Of a DNA stretch of 64,000 bases, positions 26,226 through 34,224 are shown piece by piece (the first letter of the stretch is position 1; the number at the start of each line of letters is the position of its first letter). The DNA comes from Chloroflexota bacterium. GTDB taxonomy: Bacteria > Chloroflexota > Chloroflexia > Chloroflexales > Herpetosiphonaceae. A program made the translations under genes and the position numbers. The stretch spans positions 62,001 through 126,000 of the forward strand of contig JAIUOC010000007.1 of the NCBI GenBank assembly GCA_020161265.1. Reading direction: 5' to 3'. The notes beneath the pieces are model-generated. The model had not been told where the DNA came from, made no database searches, and saw only the letters and a list, made by a program, of their open reading frames with translations.

Positions 26226-27623
26226 GTGGCCAATTCAGTTCCGAGCACAGATTCAGCTCATCCAGTCAATGATCGACGGGAGATCGCAGGTTGGCGGCTT
26301 TACGACTGGGCAAACTCAGGGTTTACCACCACCGTGATTGCCGCTTTATTTGGTCCATTTTTAGAGGCCCTGGCCAAAGAGGCAGTTGGCGATGGTGGCA
26401 CAGTGCTAAGTTTAGGCATCTACAAAGTTACTGCCGAATCGCTCTACCCCGATGCAGTTTCTTTATCGGTGTTATTGCAATTTCTCTTTTTGCCCTTGCT
26501 AGGAGCGTTGGCCGACTACACTAATATCAAAAAGCAATTGTTGATGTTCTTTTGTTTGCTGGGTGCTGCCGCCACGACCATGCTCTTTATCGCCACACCA
26601 GCAACCTATCTCTTTGCGGCGCTAGCGTTTGTGGTTGCCAACCTCAGTTTTGGCGCTTCAATCGTTTTCTATAATGCCTTCCTCAACGAAATTACCACCG
26701 AAGATATGCGCGATAAGGTTTCGAGTCAAGGCTTTGCTTTTGGCTATATTGGCGGTGGGGTTTTGCTGGCGATCAACCTCGTACTAGTAGTGTTTGCCGA
26801 AAAATTTGGCCTGACGACCGCTATGGCTGTACGCATCTCCTTAGCTTCAGCAGGGTTGTGGTGGGGTATTTTCGGCTACTTCGGCATTCAACGGCTCAAA
26901 AATCGCGCTTCAGCTCGCAAGGTTCCGGCTGGCCAACATTATCTCACGGTTAGTGTGCGCGAACTCTGGAGTGCCTTTCGTGACCTTGGACGTTTGCGCC
27001 AAACCTTGCGCTTTTTGATTGGCTATCTGCTCTACAACGATGGCATTCAAACCGTGATTGGCATTTCATCAGTCTTTTTGGTCAACGAGCTATTTCTGGC
27101 CAAGGGCCAAACCTCGGACGATGCTCAATCGTTCTTGCTTGGTTTAGTATTGATGATTCAATTTGTGGCATTTGGCGGAGCCTTGGGCTTCGAACGAATT
27201 TCACGTAAAGTTGGCACCAAACGGGCGATTTTGATCTCGCTGTTTATCTGGACAGGCGTGATCGTTTATGCCTATGCCTTCTTAGATAGCGTGTTCCAAG
27301 CATGGTTTATGGGTGCGGCAATCGCTTTGGTGCTCGGCGGTTCGCAATCACTTTCCCGTGCTTTGTTCTCACGTATGATTCCCCATGGCCGCGAAGCTGC
27401 TTTCTATGGCATTTACGAAATTTCTGAGCGTGGCACATCGTGGATTGGGCCGTTTATTTTTGCGCGGGTAATCGCCGCCACTGGTTCGTATCGCCAAGCG
27501 ATTCTTTCGTTGATTGCGCTGTTTGCAGGTGGGATTGTAATTCTGTTGCTTACCAACACTACCAAAGCCATTCACGATGCTGGCAATCAATTGCCGGAAG
27601 AAGCCGCTGCCAGCCATAGCTAA
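26226..27623 (+). CDS. UMF1-family MFS transporter (Atg22-like)
   Basis: A 465-residue, 12-helix major facilitator protein of the UMF1/Atg22 type. The family hallmark near the N-terminus is W-x-L-Y-D-W-A-N-S-G-F, followed by a GPFLEALA segment and helix 2 (SVLLQFLFLPLLGALADY). The helix 2-3 loop D-Y-T-N-I-K-K is MFS-like, and the second half carries GFERISRKVGTKRAI. Yeast Atg22 exports amino acids from the vacuole; bacterial substrates are not known. The longest frame starts at an ATG at 26202, but the GTG at 26226 has AAGGAG seven bases before it, while the ATG has no such site and the ribosome-binding site falls inside it. It is monocistronic, with terminators on both sides. Confidence 0.88.
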   Translation: MANSVPSTDSAHPVNDRREIAGWRLYDWANSGFTTTVIAALFGPFLEALAKEAVGDGGTVLSLGIYKVTAESLYPDAVSLSVLLQFLFLPLLGALADYTNIKKQLLMFFCLLGAAATTMLFIATPATYLFAALAFVVANLSFGASIVFYNAFLNEITTEDMRDKVSSQGFAFGYIGGGVLLAINLVLVVFAEKFGLTTAMAVRISLASAGLWWGIFGYFGIQRLKNRASARKVPAGQHYLTVSVRELWSAFRDLGRLRQTLRFLIGYLLYNDGIQTVIGISSVFLVNELFLAKGQTSDDAQSFLLGLVLMIQFVAFGGALGFERISRKVGTKRAILISLFIWTGVIVYAYAFLDSVFQAWFMGAAIALVLGGSQSLSRALFSRMIPHGREAAFYGIYEISERGTSWIGPFIFARVIAATGSYRQAILSLIALFAGGIVILLLTNTTKAIHDAGNQLPEEAAASHS

Positions 27624-27643
27624 ATTGGTTGAATAATCGAGGT

Positions 27644-27677
27644 AGCCAAGCATCAGCGATTGGTGCTTGGCTTTTTT
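27644..27677 (+). terminator. Intrinsic terminator of the MFS gene
   Basis: AGCCAAGCA pairs with TGCTTGGCT (9 bp) and is followed by a T-run. It ends only 17 bases before the next start codon, so the downstream gene depends on read-through or on a promoter inside this segment. Confidence 0.85.
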
Positions 27678-27694
27678 GTGGATAGGAGTATCGT

Positions 27695-29068
27695 TTGACT
27701 GCCCGTGTGATTATTGCTGCCGCCCATAGTGGCAGCGGCAAAACCTTGTTAACTGCTGGCTTGCTTGGGGCGATTCGGCGGCTGGGACTCAATGTTCAGC
27801 CCTTTAAATGTGGACCCGATTATATCGATCCTAGCCATCATAGCTTAGTTGCCCAGCACCCGTGTCGCAATTTAGATGCCTGGTTATTTACGCCAGAGCA
27901 ATTGCAACGCCATTTTTGCCAAATCGCTGCCCCCGCCGATCTGGCAATTATCGAGGGCGTGATGGGCTTGTTCGATGGCTATGGCGCACTCGATGATACT
28001 GGTAGTACCGCCCATATTGCCCGCTTATTGCAAGCACCCGTTATTTTAGTGGTCGATGCTGGTGGCATGGCCCGTAGCGCCGCCGCCGTAGTCGCAGGGT
28101 TTCAGCACTTCGATCCACAGGTGCAGATCGGCGGGGTGTTACTGAACAAGGTTGGCAGCGCACGCCATGCCGATTTATGTGCTACGGCGATTGAGCAGCA
28201 CACCGGCATTAAATGCTTGGGCTATTTGCCCCGCCAAGCGCAATTCAACCTACCTGAACGCCATCTTGGTTTAGTTACTGCTGATTCTGCTAAGCAGACT
28301 ATTTTGGAAACACTTGATGCGGTGGCGACGACGCTAAGCAGCACCTGCCAGCTTGAGCAATTAGTCAGTTTAGCCCAAAGTGCGCCGCCAATTCAGCTAG
28401 AGCCACTGCCAATAAGTTCAGTTGACTATGAACAGCGGCCAGTGATTGCGGTGGCCTACGATGCAGCATTTAGTTTCATCTACCCTGAGATGCAAGAATG
28501 TTTGCAGGCTGCCGGAGCCGAAATCGCCTTATTCAGCCCAATCGCCGATCAGCAATTGCCCGCCAATTGCGCCGGAATCATTTTGAGTGGCGGCTATCCT
28601 GAGTTGTATGCTGCTGAGTTAAGCGCCAATCAGGCCATGCTCGATGCATTACGTCAAGTTCACGCTGCAAATTTGCCGATTTATGCTGAATGTGGCGGGC
28701 TGATGTACTTGACCGAGGCGATTGTTGACCAATCAGACCAGCGTTGGCCGATGGTAGGTTTATTGCCAGGCAGCAGCCAGATGCACCAAAAAGTCAGTTT
28801 GGGTTATCGCACGATCAGCGTTTACAATGATAATCCCTTGTTCAGTGCCAACAGCCAAGTACGCGGCCATGAATTTCACTATTCGCGCTGGGAAAACCCT
28901 GAGCCAGCCACAGCCGCCTATCGCATAATTGCGCCCGATGGCACGGCTCAGCAATTCGAGGGCTATCAAGCAGACAATTTGCTGGCAAGTTATATTCATC
29001 TGCATTGGCTGGCTAATCCAAGTATGGCTCAACGGTTCGTTGCAGCCTGCCGCCAAACCATCGATTAA
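27695..29068 (+). CDS. cbiA: Cobyrinate a,c-diamide synthase (CbiA/CobB)
   Basis: A 457-residue glutamine-dependent amidotransferase of corrin synthesis, converting cobyrinate to the a,c-diamide with ATP. The N-terminal ATPase (P-loop AHSGSGKT at 10-17) carries the family signature KCGPDYIDPSHH. The C-terminal class I glutamine amidotransferase domain has LSGGYPELYA, the nucleophile Cys333 in YAECGGLMYL, and a histidine in RGHEFHYSRW. Length is normal. The start is TTG with AGGAG six bases before it. No other cobalamin gene is in the window, and no B12 riboswitch is visible upstream, so the gene may serve salvage or sit apart from the main cob cluster. Confidence 0.92.
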   Translation: MTARVIIAAAHSGSGKTLLTAGLLGAIRRLGLNVQPFKCGPDYIDPSHHSLVAQHPCRNLDAWLFTPEQLQRHFCQIAAPADLAIIEGVMGLFDGYGALDDTGSTAHIARLLQAPVILVVDAGGMARSAAAVVAGFQHFDPQVQIGGVLLNKVGSARHADLCATAIEQHTGIKCLGYLPRQAQFNLPERHLGLVTADSAKQTILETLDAVATTLSSTCQLEQLVSLAQSAPPIQLEPLPISSVDYEQRPVIAVAYDAAFSFIYPEMQECLQAAGAEIALFSPIADQQLPANCAGIILSGGYPELYAAELSANQAMLDALRQVHAANLPIYAECGGLMYLTEAIVDQSDQRWPMVGLLPGSSQMHQKVSLGYRTISVYNDNPLFSANSQVRGHEFHYSRWENPEPATAAYRIIAPDGTAQQFEGYQADNLLASYIHLHWLANPSMAQRFVAACRQTID

Positions 29069-29078
29069 ACCAATAATC

Positions 29079-29110
29079 AACCCCGCTCATACCAAAGCAT
29101 GAACGGGGTC
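29079..29110. terminator. Terminator between convergent cbiA and the Tat-exported gene
   Basis: ACCCCG pairs with CGGGGT and an inner TCAT with ATGA. The element sits between two convergent stop codons and could serve both directions. Confidence 0.6.
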
Positions 29111-29121
29111 GGAACTTGAAC

Positions 29122-30261
29122 TTAAATTTGGTAGGCAAGATCCTTGATTTGGGTCAGGCTGGCATCCTGCAACCGCCCAGCCAAGTGCCGTTCACGAATA
29201 TGGCAGGCCACGCCAACCAAGTGGCTGGCTCGCATAATTTGGTCGCCAAGTTTAATTCGATAGGGTAATGGCGGTGGACGATCAGCAAAATCAACCAGCT
29301 CATCAATTAAACCATCATGGAATGGCCATGGATAGGGATCGTTAGGATCTGGTGGTGGCCGATCGACGATATCATGCTCAAGCCAACCTGTTAGTGTACC
29401 AGCATAGGCCGACATCTGATTGGCCAGATCGTGGATGGTTGCGCGAATGCTATCACGCCGATAGCTGGCTTGTTCGATATCGCTATAGCGCTCGGCAACC
29501 GCCAATTGAATTAACCCGCGTTGCACATTCACCGCCAACTCGCGTAAATCGCAGGGCGGAATCGGAATCGGTGGTACAGGCCAATCACGGTCGTGCAAAT
29601 GCAGCCAATTGGGCTGGGGATACGGCCACCACCACGGGCAAATATCATCGTCATCGGGGAATAAGCCTGCTAGACTTGGCACATTGATCAGCCGCTGGAA
29701 CTGCGTTTGCATTTCAACCAAGGCCAAATGTTGGCTCAACTCGGCAAATTCGAGCTGTTGCGAATAAAACGCTACCGTATAGCCGTCAAGGCTGCGTATA
29801 ATATCCAAGACCAGTTGGCCAGCTTCGGGGATCGATTCATTGCCGAGTTGGCTGCGATAACGCCGAACACGTCGTTTGGGCCACCACCATGGCCGCGTCG
29901 GCAAACTCTCTTCGGGGTTTGGCCGATAGCTCACCAGATCGATCGTGCCAAGCCCGATTAGTTCTTGCAAATTCGACTCAAAATCTTTGAGGCCAATCTC
30001 GTAGACTTCGGCACTAAATGCGGGATCAGCGATCTGCGAACTCATCGTTAGCATGGTCAGTGAGCGCAAACAGCGAATACTGATTTTGGCACTTGGTGGC
30101 AATTCCATCACGTTGGTTGCAGTTAAGCTCGCATTGGGAGCACTCGCCGGAGCCGCTGCGGCCTGCCCGGGTTTGCCCAACACGCTGCTGGCTGCAACCG
30201 CCGCCAAGCCGCTCGTCGCTAAAAACTTTCGCCGTGAATGTGGTTTGTTCAGTCCATCCAT
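29122..30261 (-). CDS. Tat-exported Trp/Pro-rich protein of unknown function
   Basis: A 379-residue protein I do not recognise. The N-terminus has a twin-arginine signal (SRRKFLATSGLAAVAASSVL, cleavage after AAAAP or nearby), so it is exported folded. The mature part is mostly helical. It contains two unusual Trp/Pro clusters, TRPWWWPKRRVRRYR near residue 125 and CPWWWPYPQPNW near 205, plus a PPPDPNDPYPWPFHDG segment near 320. Repeated helical segments with L-x-x-L-x-x-Q patterns suggest a bundle. The Tat route hints at a cofactor or cytoplasmic folding, but no metal-binding motif is obvious. The ATG at 30261 is preferred, with AGGAG seven bases upstream. It diverges from kdpD. Confidence 0.75.
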   Translation of the reverse strand: MDGLNKPHSRRKFLATSGLAAVAASSVLGKPGQAAAAPASAPNASLTATNVMELPPSAKISIRCLRSLTMLTMSSQIADPAFSAEVYEIGLKDFESNLQELIGLGTIDLVSYRPNPEESLPTRPWWWPKRRVRRYRSQLGNESIPEAGQLVLDIIRSLDGYTVAFYSQQLEFAELSQHLALVEMQTQFQRLINVPSLAGLFPDDDDICPWWWPYPQPNWLHLHDRDWPVPPIPIPPCDLRELAVNVQRGLIQLAVAERYSDIEQASYRRDSIRATIHDLANQMSAYAGTLTGWLEHDIVDRPPPDPNDPYPWPFHDGLIDELVDFADRPPPLPYRIKLGDQIMRASHLVGVACHIRERHLAGRLQDASLTQIKDLAYQI

Positions 30262-30358
30262 CACACAACTCCTGTTGGTTGATTCGATGGCGCTAGCTTA
30301 GCCCAACATATTGCTTAAAACTTGACATTTTCTACCAACCTATTGAAGGCTTTTTTCG

Positions 30359-33046
30359 ATGGAACATCAACGCCCAAATCCAGATCAGCTGCTCGAACGG
30401 ATTCAGAGTGCCAACCAACAAGCCCAACGCGGGCGTTTGAAGGTGTTTTTTGGGGCGGCAGCAGGTGTTGGCAAAACCTATGCCATGTTGCAGGCCGCCC
30501 AACAACGCCGCGCCGAGGGCGTAGATGTACTGGTTGGCTATATCGAAACTCATGGCCGCGCCGAAACTGATGCCCTGTTGGTGGGCTTACCTCAACTGCC
30601 AGCCTTGCAGGTTGAATATCGTGGCACAAGCTTACGCGAATTTGACCTTGATGCTGCGCTGGAACGTAAACCAAGCCTGATTTTGGTTGATGAATTGGCG
30701 CATAGCAATGCACCCAATTTGCGCCATGCCAAACGTTGGCAAGACATTAACGAGTTGCTGCATGCAGGCATTGATGTCTATACCACGGTCAATGTGCAAC
30801 ATCTCGAAAGCCTCAACGATCTGGTAGCCCAAGTCACTGGGGTGATCGTGCGCGAAACCGTGCCCGATGCCGTGCTGGAATCTGCCGATGAAGTGGAATT
30901 GATCGATTTACCACCCGATGAGTTGCTTGGGCGTTTGAATGAGGGCAAGATTTATATCGCCAGCCAAGCAGCGCAAGCGGCTCGCAATTTCTTTCGTAAA
31001 GGCAATTTGATTGCTCTACGCGAATTGGCGCTACGCCGTACTGCCGATCGGGTTGATGCCCAAATGCAGCGCTATCGCCATGATCACGCGATTCCCACAA
31101 CCTGGCCCACCCGCGAACGCTTGTTGGTAGGGGTTGGCCCAAGCCCACTTTCTGAGCGCTTGGTTCGCGCAACCCGCCGCATGGCCAATGATCTCAAGGC
31201 TGAATGGCTGGTGGTGTATGTTGAAACACCCAAACACCTACGGCTCAGTGAGGCCGATCGCGATCGCGTGACCGCAACCTTGCGCCTCGCCGAAAGTTTG
31301 GGCGCACAAATCGTCACGCTTGGCGGCATCAATCCAGGTGAAGAGATGCTGCGCTACGCTCGCCAACGCAATGTTTCGAAAATTGTGGTGGGCAAGCCAG
31401 CTCAGCCACGTTGGCGCGAGCTGCTCTTTGGCTCGATTGTTGATCAACTGATTCGCCAGAGTGGTGAAATTGATGTGTATGTGATCAGCGGCGAGCATGA
31501 CGATACCCATAAACCCAAAGCCAAACCAAGCCTACAAACCCATTCGCCAAAAATAAATTATGTCAAATCGAGCGGCGTGGTGTTAGCTTGCACAATGGTT
31601 TGTTATGGCATCTTTCCGCATCTCGAATTATCGAATTTGATTATGTTGTATTTGTTGGGGGTAACGTGGGTGGCGGCGCGTTACGGGCGTGGGCCTGCGA
31701 TCAGCGCCTCGATTTTAAGCGTAGCAGCCTTTGATTTCTTTTTCGTCCAGCCCTATTTGACCTTCGCCGTCTCTGATGTGCAATATATTTTGACTTTTAT
31801 TGTGATGTTAATTGTGGCTTTGACGATCAGCACCTTGACCGTGCAAATTCAAGCACAAGCCGAAACTGCTCGCCAACGCGAACGCCGCACCGCCGCGCTG
31901 TATGCCATGACCCGCGAATTTGCTAGCATTCGCGGCTTGGATAATTTGCTGCAAACTGCCGCCCAACATATTAGTAGCGTGTTTGAAGGCCAAACCGCAA
32001 TTTTATTGCCCAACCCTAAGGGTCAACTGCGGGCCATTGTCGGTCAACAATGGCCTTTCATCAGCGATCAACGCGAACTCATTACTGCGCAATGGGTCTA
32101 TGATCATCAGCAAAAAGCTGGAATGCACAGCGACACCTTGCCCAGTGCCCAAGCTATGTATCTGCCGCTGATTGCGACGCGTGGAGTTGTAGGGGTATTG
32201 GCATTGCAGCCCGAACAACCACGCCGTTTGCTTGATCCTAGCCATGTCCATTTGCTCGAAACCTTTGCCAACCAAACGACCGTGGCGATCGAACGCGCTC
32301 ACTTGGCCGAAGAAGCGCAAGCTGCCAGCGTGCAAATTGAAACTGAGCGTATGCGGAACTCGCTGCTTAGCTCCGTTTCCCACGATTTACGCACACCCTT
32401 GGCGGCCATTAGCGGCGCTGCCAGCACCTTGCTTGATCAAACCAATCAGCTTGATCAACACATCCAGCACGAATTAATTCAAACCATCGCCGATGAAGGC
32501 CAGCGACTCAATCGGTTATTAAGCAATTTGTTGGATATGACGCGCTTAGAGGCTGGCGCAGTTCAAGTGCATAAAGAATGGCAAGCGCTCGAAGAAGTGT
32601 TGGGCACTGCCTTGGCACGCTTAGCCCCGCAAATCGACCAACGTTCAATCAGCATCGAGCTACCAAACCAAGCGTTTGTGCCTTTCGATAGCATTTTGAT
32701 CGAGCAAGTATTGGTTAATTTGCTAGAAAATAGCCTCAAATATAGCCCCAGCAGCAGCCCAATTGAAATTCGGGCGGTTGAACGGGTTGGTTTAATCGAA
32801 GTGCAGATTGCCGATCATGGGCCAGGGATTCCCCCAAGTGCGCTTGAAACAATCTTCGAGAAGTTTTTTCGGGTGCAGGCCAAACGTTCAGTCAGCAGCG
32901 GGGTTGGGTTGGGCTTGACGATTTGCCGTGGAATTATCGAGGCCCATGGTGGTACAATTTGGGCCGAAAATCGCCCAGATGGCGGCGCAATCTTTGCCTT
33001 CACCTTGCCAATCGAAGGCCAACCACCGCAAATTCGAGGAGAATAA
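30359..33046 (+). CDS. kdpD: Osmosensitive K+ channel sensor histidine kinase KdpD
   Basis: A full-length KdpD (895 residues) that senses K+ limitation and phosphorylates KdpE. Order: KdpD N-terminal domain (about 15-225) with Walker A GAAAGVGKT at 32-40 and LVDELAHSN; USP-like domain (about 245-375); DUF4118 membrane region (about 395-500; segments VVLACTMVCYGIFP and ILTFIVMLIVALTISTL); GAF-like domain (about 520-650); HisKA with predicted phospho-His675 in SVSHDLRTP; HATPase with N, G1 and G2 boxes (ENSLKYS, DHGPGIP, GVGLGLTICRG). The serine/FTA-type c-di-AMP motif described for some KdpD USP domains is not evident (the segment reads AEWLVVYVET). It is five bases upstream of kdpE on the same strand, a typical two-gene unit, placed before rather than after kdpFABC. 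Confidence 0.96.
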   Translation: MEHQRPNPDQLLERIQSANQQAQRGRLKVFFGAAAGVGKTYAMLQAAQQRRAEGVDVLVGYIETHGRAETDALLVGLPQLPALQVEYRGTSLREFDLDAALERKPSLILVDELAHSNAPNLRHAKRWQDINELLHAGIDVYTTVNVQHLESLNDLVAQVTGVIVRETVPDAVLESADEVELIDLPPDELLGRLNEGKIYIASQAAQAARNFFRKGNLIALRELALRRTADRVDAQMQRYRHDHAIPTTWPTRERLLVGVGPSPLSERLVRATRRMANDLKAEWLVVYVETPKHLRLSEADRDRVTATLRLAESLGAQIVTLGGINPGEEMLRYARQRNVSKIVVGKPAQPRWRELLFGSIVDQLIRQSGEIDVYVISGEHDDTHKPKAKPSLQTHSPKINYVKSSGVVLACTMVCYGIFPHLELSNLIMLYLLGVTWVAARYGRGPAISASILSVAAFDFFFVQPYLTFAVSDVQYILTFIVMLIVALTISTLTVQIQAQAETARQRERRTAALYAMTREFASIRGLDNLLQTAAQHISSVFEGQTAILLPNPKGQLRAIVGQQWPFISDQRELITAQWVYDHQQKAGMHSDTLPSAQAMYLPLIATRGVVGVLALQPEQPRRLLDPSHVHLLETFANQTTVAIERAHLAEEAQAASVQIETERMRNSLLSSVSHDLRTPLAAISGAASTLLDQTNQLDQHIQHELIQTIADEGQRLNRLLSNLLDMTRLEAGAVQVHKEWQALEEVLGTALARLAPQIDQRSISIELPNQAFVPFDSILIEQVLVNLLENSLKYSPSSSPIEIRAVERVGLIEVQIADHGPGIPPSALETIFEKFFRVQAKRSVSSGVGLGLTICRGIIEAHGGTIWAENRPDGGAIFAFTLPIEGQPPQIRGE

Positions 33047-33051
33047 CGCTT

Positions 33052-33747
33052 ATGTCAAATGAAATTAACGTTTTGGTGATTGAAGATGAAGCGCCCATTC
33101 GGCGTTTTTTGCGAGCTTCGCTGCCAAGCCATGGCTATCACTTGATCGAGGCTGAAAATGGCGAAGATGGCTTATTGCAAGCCGCCATGCAACGACCAGC
33201 AATCATCATTCTCGATTTGGGCTTGCCCGACCTTGATGGATTGCAGGTCACGCAACGGCTGCGCGAATGGACGAATACGCCGATTATTGTGCTTTCGGCG
33301 CGTGGCCGCGAGGACGATAAAATTGCGGCGCTTGATGCGGGGGCTGATGATTATTTGACCAAGCCCTTTGGCATGGGCGAACTATTGGCCCGTTTGCGGG
33401 TAGCCTTGCGCCATTTACACCAACATGGCGGCGAAAAAGGCGAGCCAGTATTTCAAGTTGGTGCATTACGCGTCGATTTGGTACGGCGGCAGGTATTTGT
33501 CGCCGATCAAGAGGTGCATCTCACGCCCAACGAATACAATTTGCTGACAACCTTGGTGCAGCATGCAGGCAAAGTTATGACCCATCGCCAGCTTTTACGC
33601 GAAGTTTGGGGGCCAGCCTACACCGAGGAAAACCACTATTTGCGGGTGTATATGGGCCAACTGCGTCACAAACTTGAGGTTGATCCCGCTCGACCACGCT
33701 ATTTGCTGACTGAGCCAGGCGTAGGCTATCGTTTGGCAATCGAATAA
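33052..33747 (+). CDS. kdpE: OmpR-family response regulator KdpE
   Basis: A 231-residue activator of the Kdp operon. The receiver domain (5-118) has VIEDEAPIRRF, predicted phospho-Asp55 in ILDLGLPD, the Thr/Ser position in VLSARG, and conserved Lys in YLTKPFG. The winged-helix DNA-binding domain (about 130-231) ends with the wing RYLLTEPGVGYRL. The longer in-frame ORF begins inside kdpD and is not used; the ATG at 33052 has AGGAG upstream and follows the kdpD stop by five bases. A likely operator, five phased TTGA boxes, lies about 200 bases downstream, ahead of the structural genes. Confidence 0.96.
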   Translation: MSNEINVLVIEDEAPIRRFLRASLPSHGYHLIEAENGEDGLLQAAMQRPAIIILDLGLPDLDGLQVTQRLREWTNTPIIVLSARGREDDKIAALDAGADDYLTKPFGMGELLARLRVALRHLHQHGGEKGEPVFQVGALRVDLVRRQVFVADQEVHLTPNEYNLLTTLVQHAGKVMTHRQLLREVWGPAYTEENHYLRVYMGQLRHKLEVDPARPRYLLTEPGVGYRLAIE

Positions 33748-33750
33748 TTT

Positions 33751-33789
33751 TTGATCCACGAAGTTATTTTAGCCACGAATTACACGAAT
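33751..33789 (+). repeat. Dispersed CCACGAA-type intergenic repeat, copy 1
   Basis: TTGATCCACGAAG is followed by AGCCACGAATTACACGAAT. The same two blocks occur after the VCBS gene (60478-60552), and related units occur at 51299-51338. Confidence 0.6.
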
Positions 33790-33877
33790 GGTTATTATTT
33801 TAGCCCCAGATACGCACAGATGTTCAGGATTATATTACTATTCCCAACGGGCCTCCCTCCATTTCCGCAGCCCATAC

Positions 33878-33947
33878 TGACCCCTGACCTCTAGCCCCTC
33901 CTTTTTGCCTTCTGCCTTCTGCCTTCTGCCTTTTGCCTTTTGCCTTT
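33878..33947 (+). repeat. Heptamer array, ten contiguous units
   Basis: The DNA reads as ten 7-base units in strict register. Three are of the type TGACCCC, TGACCTC and TAGCCCC, then one transitional unit, then three TGCCTTC and three TGCCTTT. Related heptamers occur at 49132-49166 and 60634-60661. It sits in the roughly 300-base gap between kdpE and the kdp structural genes. Confidence 0.75.
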
Positions 33948-33950
33948 ATC

Positions 33951-33998
33951 TTGATACTTTCTTGATCTCCTTTTGATCGATTTTGATGCCTACTTGAG
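33951..33998 (+). promoter_or_regulatory. Phased TTGA(T/G) boxes, likely KdpE operator
   Basis: TTGAT occurs at 33951, 33962, 33973 and 33983, and TTGAG at 33994: steps of 11, 11, 10 and 11 bases. Helically phased direct repeats are what OmpR-family regulators bind as head-to-tail dimers. The array lies about 50-95 bases before the first kdp structural ORF. The assignment to KdpE is inferred from position. Confidence 0.55.
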
Positions 33999-34045
33999 GT
34001 CTTTTCTGGTTGAATAGATCTGTTCAAGTTTGATTGAGGTTTGTC

Positions 34046-34138
34046 ATGGATCTATGGTTTCTTGGGCTGTTTGTGGTTGTGACGCTCCTAACCTGGGGCT
34101 TGCTACGCATGTGTGCTGCGTTGGGAGGCAATCGATGA
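34046..34138 (+). CDS. Small membrane peptide preceding kdpF
   Basis: A 30-residue ORF (MDLWFLGLFVVVTLLTWGLL then RMCAALGGNR), too short for most gene callers. It has one transmembrane helix followed by a short basic cytoplasmic tail. Its stop overlaps the kdpF start as ATGA, which is strong evidence of translation as the first cistron of the structural operon. GAGG lies about eight bases before the ATG. From memory, tiny ORFs with a T-W-G-L then R-x-C pattern are found before kdpF in other bacteria, but I cannot run the search here. It may be an accessory subunit of the Kdp pump. Confidence 0.7.
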   Translation: MDLWFLGLFVVVTLLTWGLLRMCAALGGNR

Positions 34139-34224
34139 GTACGTTATATCTGATCGCAGCAATCGTAACGCTGGGCTTAGTAATCTATCTGTTCTGGGCC
34201 TTGATGCAGCCTGAGGTGTTTTAA
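34135..34224 (+). CDS. kdpF: K+-transporting ATPase subunit KdpF
   Basis: A 29-residue single-helix peptide (MSTLYLIAAIVTLGLVIYLF followed by WALMQPEVF). Length, position before kdpA and the Y-L-x-x-A-L-x-x-P-E-x-F ending are all typical of KdpF, which stabilises the KdpABC complex. The stop codon is followed at once by the kdpA ATG, whose ribosome-binding site (GAGGTG) lies in the last codons of kdpF. Confidence 0.92.
   Translation: MSTLYLIAAIVTLGLVIYLFWALMQPEVF

Noticed and set aside
30322..30350. TTGACA before kdpD as a promoter
   Set aside because: No -10 box at 16-18 bases; TATTGA is only 13 bases away, so it was not listed.
32923..33051. N-terminal extension of kdpE into kdpD
   Set aside because: The extension reads through the kdpD end out of frame and is unlike any receiver; the ATG at 33052 has a ribosome-binding site.
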